A stretch of 64,000 nt of DNA from Allolobophora icterica (lineage: Eukaryota > Annelida > Clitellata > Crassiclitellata > Lumbricidae). The notes under the pieces are model-generated. The model was given only the letters and a program-made list of their open reading frames with translations. It was not told the DNA's origin and searched no databases. The position numbers and the translations under genes are program-made. Of this stretch, positions 58,346 through 64,000 are shown piece after piece. The stretch lies in NCBI GenBank assembly GCA_963556255.1, contig OY744615.1:14302031-14366030 (forward strand), in the 5' to 3' direction. Each line of letters starts with the position of its first letter. The first letter of the stretch is position 1.

Positions 58346-59600
58346 TGTGCATATTTGGGCTAAGTTTGGGCTTGTTTTGGCAAGCTACGTTACCAATGTG
58401 CCAGAGACGCTTATATTTTGTAATACTTTTGGATTGTAAACACACGTATAAATGCCTACTTATAATTTAAAGAAATTAATAAAATGGTTTGAAAATGTAA
58501 AGATTTGTAAGAAAATGTTGTTTCGAAATCAATAATATTAAAAATTTGAGCACTGAGTTGTAAATAGTTTTCTCTGTTATCACTCGTAACTTATGTTACA
58601 CTTTTAAGTATTGCATTAATATCCCTGATATTAATATCTATGACAGATTGATTTTAACTAACTTTAGATATACTGTGTGGTAATGGCCATGGTTTTATTT
58701 AAACTTGTTTTTCTTTGGGCAGAATGCATAATTATATATATATATTCATATAATTTATTCATATATTCACATATATTTATTAATAAATATATATAGTCTT
58801 AGTATGCTGACTCCAACGTCACTCCTACGGAAAGTTCTGCAGTCATGAAGAGTCATTACTATTGCCAGCACCTAAGTAGATTTTCTCATATGTCTATTAT
58901 TTTGCACTGTTAAATACAATAGACTAAAAAACAACACAGTACACACTGCAGTAACACAATACAATACAAAATTAAGCAAAAAAGCATGTTCCGAACAAAT
59001 CATGTTACATCGAACTGTTCGTGAACTAAATTACTCTGAGTCGACTTTAGTCCCCATAAATTCTGTCCTGGGGGTGGAAAAGTCTTTCAGCTGAAGCACA
59101 CGAATGACTTAAGCTTTCTTTGGAGTAATAGTGGCTTAACAACAAACTGTTAAAGAAGAAACTTCCAACTAACTCCGCTCTAGTTATATTCTCTCTGTTT
59201 CTTATGTTAAGGCACACCTGTTTGTGTAGATCTTAGTCAGCCATGTTCAGAGCAGTTGTGAAAGGTCCTCACATACAGTATATACATAAATTCATAAAAT
59301 GAGCTATATAAAAACACCACAGACATAATTACATACAATGGCACATACACACTTACATGCAGGCATACATATATACATACATCAGTAATGCTTGATGCAG
59401 CAGAGATTCGAATCCTCTTAGCTAAAATGGAATATCGCTTGGCCATTATGCCAAAGTAGACAGAAAATAATCTGTCTCGTTCTCGGACGTATTCTTAATC
59501 TTATGCTTCATAAAGTTGCTTTACAAACAAGAAGACCGGTCCCTGAACCTGGAAGACTTCATTTCCTGAGGCAAGGAGAAAGAGGATTTAGGCCTATGCA
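58346..59600. other. AT-rich intergenic DNA, no gene recognised
   Basis: A TATATATT run at about 58730-58795 and nothing coding. Confidence 0.35.
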
Positions 59601-59604
59601 AGGA

Positions 59605-59872
59605 ATAAGATAACCAAGGGGCAGCCGTTGATATGAAGTGTATGGGTAACTAATATTTCTTTCACCTTGGCATAGGATGGCGAGTGGCCAGTCCTCTCCC
59701 TTGCCATCTGGCAGTGTACAGTCAATGCACTCATACAGATATGGTATTGTTAAGGGGAGAAAGTGACAGAAATCCTAAAATATCTTCTGTGAGGTGGCAT
59801 TTTTAACCCCCAACATTTGGGTCAACAGACCAGCAAACTAACCACTAGGCCATTTTGCACAGCCAAGGGTAC
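59605..59872 (-). mobile_element. SINE family 2 copy
   Basis: On the minus strand the head GGCCTAGTGGTTAGTTTGC and a decayed B-box are followed by the core GGCCACTCGCCATCCTATGC. It lies just beyond the stop codon of the lectin-receptor gene and may be transcribed in its 3' UTR. Confidence 0.65.
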
Positions 59873-59916
59873 TTTAATACTCGACAGAAATTCTGTTGGT
59901 TTGCTTTGAACGCCGT

Positions 59917-60719
59917 TTAAATGGCCGTTTCATTAGGCTTTGGCCGTGGGGGTTTTGATTTAGGGCCTTTTACCCCGCTGCTGCCACTGGGGCTTGTGTA
60001 TGATTCAGCGCTTGCCTTATACCCCGCAGAATCCCCCGGTTGGGACTGGCTACTGTTTCGAACCCTGTAGCCTCGACTGGGTCCAGGTTCTTGGGAGTAG
60101 TTTGCCAAAGACCTTCCCCCAAATGCGTCGCCACTCCTTCGAGCCGGTTCGAGGCCAGTAACACTTGAGTTGAAACTGTCATCGACAAACGCACTGTTGT
60201 TCCAACCCCCGTATGAGGGTACACGCGCTGAAGTACTTGGAATCTCATTCTCTAACCTCGGGGGTCCCTTGATCTCTGACGACCTATGAACCGGGCCAAG
60301 GTCACTGTCATAGTAACTCGACATGTCTGGTTTCGACTGGCTCAGGCTGGACGCAGGGGTCGAAGGTCGATGGAAGTCGAATTTGGCTTTGAAAGCACTG
60401 TCTGTGCTAGAGTCATCCATCGTGACCCCAGAAAGGTCAAGGAACTTGTTCTGGAGCGAGTGCATCGGAGGTCGCTGACGTCGGATCTCGTTCGCTTCAG
60501 AGGCTGCCTTCGTCGTCATGGAAACAGCGGATCGTGTGCTGCTGGCACGGATGGATTGGCGGAGAGTCTCGCGTCGCTCCATCTTTTCCTCCTTGCGTTG
60601 GCACGACTTGACCATCGCAAAAATGGTCAGTGGACAGACAATAAGGAGAAGGACTCCACCGGTTATTGCAGCCGCTAGAACAATCGGAATGATGTTGATC
60701 ACGGGTTGAATGTATGGAT
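59917..60719 (-). CDS. Transmembrane C-type-lectin-domain protein: terminal exon (membrane span and tail)
   Basis: Last of four exons visible on the minus strand: 64000-63926, 62546-62452, 61733-61520 and 60719-59917. The acceptor is tttcag|AT and phase 1 matches the preceding donor, giving Asp at the junction. After DPYIQPV comes a single membrane segment of about 25 residues (IVLAAAITGGVLLLIV within it), then the stop-transfer KSCQRKEEK. The lectin domain is upstream, so the protein is type I and this exon supplies a cytoplasmic tail of about 230 residues. The tail is Ser/Pro/Tyr-rich, with SSYYDSD and VPSYGGW, a Pro-rich SKPPRPKP, and the C-terminal ETAI-stop. ETAI fits a class I PDZ ligand, suggesting a scaffolded surface receptor. 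I do not recognise an orthologue by name. Confidence 0.8.
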
Positions 60720-60785
60720 CTGAAATAGTAAAACCAATTATTATTTATTAAAATACATTTACTAAGCACCACTATCTATTCTAAC

Positions 60786-60920
60786 CAATGGCACTGAGCG
60801 TATGTGAGTGAAGGTCCCTTTGCTTACGGTCCCTACACAGTAATGACTAACCATATCAGTGGAGGTTCGAACCCGTACTTTCCACGTTACAAGGCGAGCA
60901 CTCGGCTACCATTTTCCACT
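60786..60920 (-). mobile_element. SINE family 1 copy in the last intron
   Basis: Minus-strand head and B-box (GTACGGGTTCGAACC) with CTTCACTCACATACG. It lies between lectin-receptor exons 3 and 4, in the same sense as the gene. Confidence 0.65.
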
Positions 60921-61029
60921 ATATTAGTATCTCAAGTATTTGGATATTTCCATAGACATAGTGCACCTAAAGAACTTTTCAAGGACAGTTACTGAAATGA
61001 AATCTCTTTAAATATCAGGTTGTCCCTAT

Positions 61030-61485
61030 GCCTTTCCTATGAAACCCGTATGATTCCATTTTACCTCTTTTCAATGAACCAGATTGATTCCACACTATGA
61101 AAAACAATTGATTTATGATCTTTCTCAATAAAACCCAACATGTTTTATACCTATTTCTAAAAAATTGGGATTATTCCATACCTCCACTGAAAATTGGATA
61201 AGTTTGTGTGCGTCTTTAAGAAAACTGGATAGTTCTATACATAAAATACATATTTTATTAAAAATTGTGACAGCTTCATATCTGTTTACAGAACTACATG
61301 GTTCAATACCTTTGCTCAAAATTATTGGATTGCTAAATACCATTTTAGTCACATAACTTGTAAACATATTGGATTGCTAAATACCACTTTGGTCACATAC
61401 CTTGTTGAAAAGCTATTGGATTGCTAAATATCATTTTGCTCACATGCCTTGTTGTAAAAAATGTGGATTGCTAACTACCAGTTTT
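61030..61485. repeat. Intronic tandem repeat, about 50-55 bp units
   Basis: ATTGGATTGCTAAATACCA and TTGGTCACATACCTTGTT recur four times from about 61323 to 61480. More diverged units extend to the left. Confidence 0.7.
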
Positions 61486-61519
61486 CCGCAAAACCTTAAC
61501 TGGATGCATATACATGTAC

Positions 61520-61733
61520 CTCTTTCACAGATGAATGGAAGAAGTGTGTCGCATGGTGCATGTTCCACTTTGTAGTTCCTAAGAACCGTGCATTTCTGAT
61601 CCAGTTGCCAGTCGTTGTATATCCATGTTCCCCAGTTGAGGTCATAATTGTACTGGAACTGTGACACCAACTCGCCCAGGTATGCCTCTCGGCCATCTGG
61701 GTTACGCGCCCAGCCAAGTCGTCCGCGGGTCGA
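61520..61733 (-). CDS. Lectin-domain exon 3: C-terminal half of the CTLD
   Basis: Acceptor ttgtag|TCG and donor AGAG|GTACAT. It encodes 71 residues: LGWARNPDGREAYLGELV, then WGTWIYNDWQ, QKCTVL, EHAPCDTLLPFICER. Cys at exon positions 48, 61 and 69 supply C2, C3 and C4 of a CTLD. The EPN/QPD and WND calcium-sugar motifs of mannose or galactose binders are absent, so calcium-dependent sugar binding is unlikely and a protein or other ligand is more plausible. Confidence 0.82.
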
Positions 61734-62029
61734 CTACAACACACAAACATGTATGCGATGTATGTGTGTTTGTATGTACACATAATGTGTTTGGTTGCAT
61801 GCATGTGCGCATGTATGATGTAAATGTGTGTGCATGAATGTAAGATGTATGTGCAGTGCATGTATGTGATAATGTATGTTTTTATTTGAATATTTACAAA
61901 AAAGGAGAGAAGAATTTGAAATGTAGGAATCGAGGCACCTACTGAGGTCTCGTGGATGGCAAGGACAACCAACAAATGGAAACTGGAAGAAGTCAGGGTT
62001 GAAGGAAGTTGTTAGCAAAGAGCCAGACT

Positions 62030-62290
62030 GGACAGGAAACTTCGTTTGGTCATCACATGGAGATTGTTTTGGAAAGGTACAAAGCAGCGTACAACATCCG
62101 GATCAAAGGCACGTGGAAGAGACTAAGAACAGCATGGATTGATAGCATATATGGATTGGACATAATTAACCATGTCTCACTTGCTCAGGACAGCTGAAGA
62201 GAGAAACACCTGGAGGCGAATGGTTCATGGTGTGGCCAACCATCGGAGTGAAGACTCCTAAAGACAAGACTTGACACGCATCAACGTATC
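62030..62290 (+). pseudogene. LINE ORF2 C-terminal relic in intron 2
   Basis: Antisense to the receptor gene it reads GTWKRLRTAWIDSIYGLD, VSLAQDS, a stop, and in another frame WRRMVHGVANHRSED-like sequence. The x-x-W-x-D-x-I...AQDRxxWRRxVHG pattern is the C-terminal end of endonuclease/RT-type LINE proteins. Confidence 0.5.
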
Positions 62291-62384
62291 TACCATGAAT
62301 ATTGAGTAATATGCATGCATGCTTATATATTTGTGTGTTTAATAAGCATACATGTATATCAGTATGTATATATTGAAATTTAGG

Positions 62385-62432
62385 TATGTATGTATGTATG
62401 TATGTATGTATGTATGTATGTATGTGTAATGT
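62385..62432. repeat. (TATG)n microsatellite
   Basis: Short run immediately downstream (minus sense) of the exon 2 donor. Confidence 0.85.
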
Positions 62433-62451
62433 ATGTGTGTAGAATACTTAC

Positions 62452-62546
62452 TCGGCAGATACTTTCTGCAAGAGCGTAGGGAACCACTCCGCCAAAATAC
62501 CAGTAGCATTTTCCGTTGTACTGACGCCAGCCAGGATAGCACTTGC
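62452..62546 (-). CDS. Lectin-domain exon 2: N-terminal half of the CTLD
   Basis: Acceptor tttgtag|GC and donor CGA|GTAAGT. It encodes 31 residues starting KCYPGWRQYNGKCYWYF and ending LAESICR. The two early Cys (positions 2 and 13) are the extra pair of a long-form CTLD, and the Cys at 30 is C1. Phase 1 in and phase 0 out match the neighbours exactly. Confidence 0.82.
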
Positions 62547-62631
62547 CTACAAAGCAACGAACAGCATGGCTAGTTTAAACTCTGAAAACTCAGCCACTTC
62601 AATCTAATGACTTATTAAATGTCATTTGCAA

Positions 62632-63590
62632 ACCATCAGTTGATGGGTTGCTTCGAATGAAACCGTGGTCACAAATCCAAGGTCCTTACACAGTGAAAAC
62701 CTAAGTGAAGGCTCGAACCCATGCTCTCAACGTTACAGGCCGAGCATTCTATCTAGGGATTGTAATCCCGGGATCCCGAATCCCGGAACATTTTTCAATC
62801 CCGTAATCCCGGGATTGACAAACGTGGAATCCCGTATTTTCGGGATTACAAAAAAATCGGATTTTTGGATTAAAATTACTTTATCCACTGTATAATTCTT
62901 CCTTGAGGCTTGGGCAACGGACGCTAATTACGGCAGATAAGCAGCAACGACGAGTACGAGCCCTAGTACAGACTACAGACCTACTCTGGCTGCTTTAATA
63001 TCAAGGTGCTGCAGGCTGCTGTGCACTCCTCCCGCAGCGGTGCTGCGCTGGTCACCTGTCGTTCTCAGACCTCATTCAGGGCCGTGGGATCGCTATCAAC
63101 TATCAAGATCTTTCCACTGAGAAACACCCCATCCCAAGTTAATTACCCTCCGAAGACCAAACAAGCGGGCCAGCCTTTTAGTGGCGAAACCTTGATAAAG
63201 TATCAACCGAGCCCTACTGCTGTCAAGTGCCTCTGCCTATGCTCCGAGTCATCAGTATTGGAAGATTGTACTACATGTATTGACACTTCACGCTTCTTGC
63301 GATTAATTTTATCGTAAATAACTCCTAACGAACGCTTAAACTTTTCGTTATTTTAAGGTTACATGTTTATAACACATCGCCACAACGTTATTAAAATCAA
63401 CCTCTTTAATACACAACCGCGTAACAGTATTAAATATACATTTATGGAATAGGCGGGAAAATTTTTCATTGCATAAAGTATAATCCCGGGATCCCGGGAT
63501 TGATTAATTTCTAATCCCGTAATCCCGGGATTGACAGAATGCTCTGGGATTACATTCCCTAATTCTATCCATTCCGCTACTATGAACTAT
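62632..63590 (-). mobile_element. SINE family 1 copy in intron 1, split by a hAT element
   Basis: Body and B-box complement (GGCTCGAACCCATG) at 62632-62753. The head resumes at 63562 with ATTCTATCCATTCCGCTAC. Confidence 0.7.
62754..63561. mobile_element. DNA element with TAGGGATTGTAATCCC ends, 808 bp
   Basis: Inverted ends TAGGGATTGTAATCCC / GGGATTACATTCCCTA. The exact duplication attctatc lies at 62746-62753 and 63562-63569. ATCCCGGGAT-type palindromes are repeated near both ends. The 103-codon internal frame at 63006 is unrecognised. The 8-bp duplication is hAT-like, the terminal TA is not typical. Confidence 0.85.
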
Positions 63591-63925
63591 GCATAAGCTA
63601 AGAAGGCACAACCTTACACACAGGCAGACGTCATAAGTGATCACAAATAACCAGTTCATAACCTTCAACCTTGTTCGAATCAAAAAGTGCAAATAGTGTA
63701 AAGATAATCAGAAATACTGACAAGATATGATCATTCCCAATCACTACAACAAGCCCTGAATTTGTCTTGACTTGCCACACCATTCCCTAAACTTCTCACC
63801 TTTCCACAAGAAAGGGAGCAATGAACCTTTGGTCTTGGGACATAGACGCCCCTGGTGGGGAAGAGACAGATGATGGTGAACTGAAGAAAGGAAAAGAGAA
63901 CAATCGAAGTGGTGAACATACATAC

Positions 63926-64000
63926 CCTCCAGAACAGATGCATTGGAAGTGAGGAACGGTTCAAACTGGACTTCGATGAGATTGTCATCATCACGCCGGT
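63926..64000 (-). CDS. Ectodomain exon of the lectin receptor, partial
   Basis: The frame RRDDDNLIEVQFEPFLTSNA, then SVLE, runs to the donor GAGG|GTATGT. Its phase 1 end joins the GC of the next exon to make Gly. The segment precedes the CTLD and has an N-x-S/T-like NAS sequon. Its fold is not recognisable from 24 residues. The gene continues beyond the window. Confidence 0.65.

Noticed and set aside
63006..63317. 103-codon frame as a host gene
   Set aside because: It lies wholly inside the 808-bp inverted-end element, has no recognisable family and is not conserved in any other copy that I can see.

Overview
The window looks like nuclear DNA from an animal, most likely a marine invertebrate. 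The evidence is spliced genes with GT-AG introns, a C2H2 zinc-finger gene, a C-type-lectin membrane protein, several tRNA-derived SINE families, LINE 3' ends and a very heavy load of hAT-type DNA transposons. I cannot name the phylum or species from sequence alone. Gene density is very low. Most long open frames are artefacts of microsatellites: (CA)n, (CCA)n, (ATT)n, (CATA)n and (GA)n.

There are three supported gene loci. (1) At the left edge, minus strand, an unrecognised first coding exon starts at Met 237-235 and runs off the window. (2) At 55.2-56.5 kb, plus strand, a C2H2 zinc-finger gene has eight complete fingers and one truncated finger, an eroded finger upstream, and a second frame downstream with a further finger. 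The locus is bracketed by a roughly 200 bp direct repeat, which suggests tandem gene duplication. (3) At the right edge, minus strand, are the last four exons of a transmembrane C-type-lectin-domain protein. Splice phases agree at all three junctions, all six long-form CTLD cysteines are present, and the cytoplasmic tail ends in ETAI, a class I PDZ-ligand pattern. A CpG-rich block at 18.24-18.58 kb may be an orphan promoter, and 50.1-50.64 kb is a weak coding-like relic.

The rest is layered mobile DNA. I mapped more than 20 elements from matching inverted ends, most with an 8-bp target-site duplication. They range from 174 bp to 5.6 kb, and several carry pieces of transposase (BED finger or C-terminal dimerisation block). 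Many sit inside one another or inside SINEs: at 8.2-9.0 kb a SINE holds a 668 bp element that itself holds a 335 bp element, and at 32.4-35.6 kb a retroelement polyprotein is interrupted by a SINE and then by a 2.6 kb hAT. All visible transposases are broken.

Region by region: 0-1 kb first exon and 5' flank; 1-5.6 kb microsatellites, SINE and hAT; 5.6-15 kb nested SINE/hAT and a duplicated hAT pair; 15-17.4 kb a 1.66 kb hAT; 18-20 kb CpG block then polypurine; 21.3-27 kb a 5.6 kb composite element; 27-31 kb small hATs and a GGGTTGGGATGG array; 31.6-35.6 kb hAT/SINE/retroelement nest; 36.3 kb a 430 bp ATT tract; 38 kb inverted minisatellite; 40-41.1 kb a long inverted repeat; 42.6-44.6 kb MITE and 54 bp minisatellite; 46-53.4 kb more hATs; 54-58.4 kb zinc-finger locus; 59.9-64 kb lectin-receptor gene.
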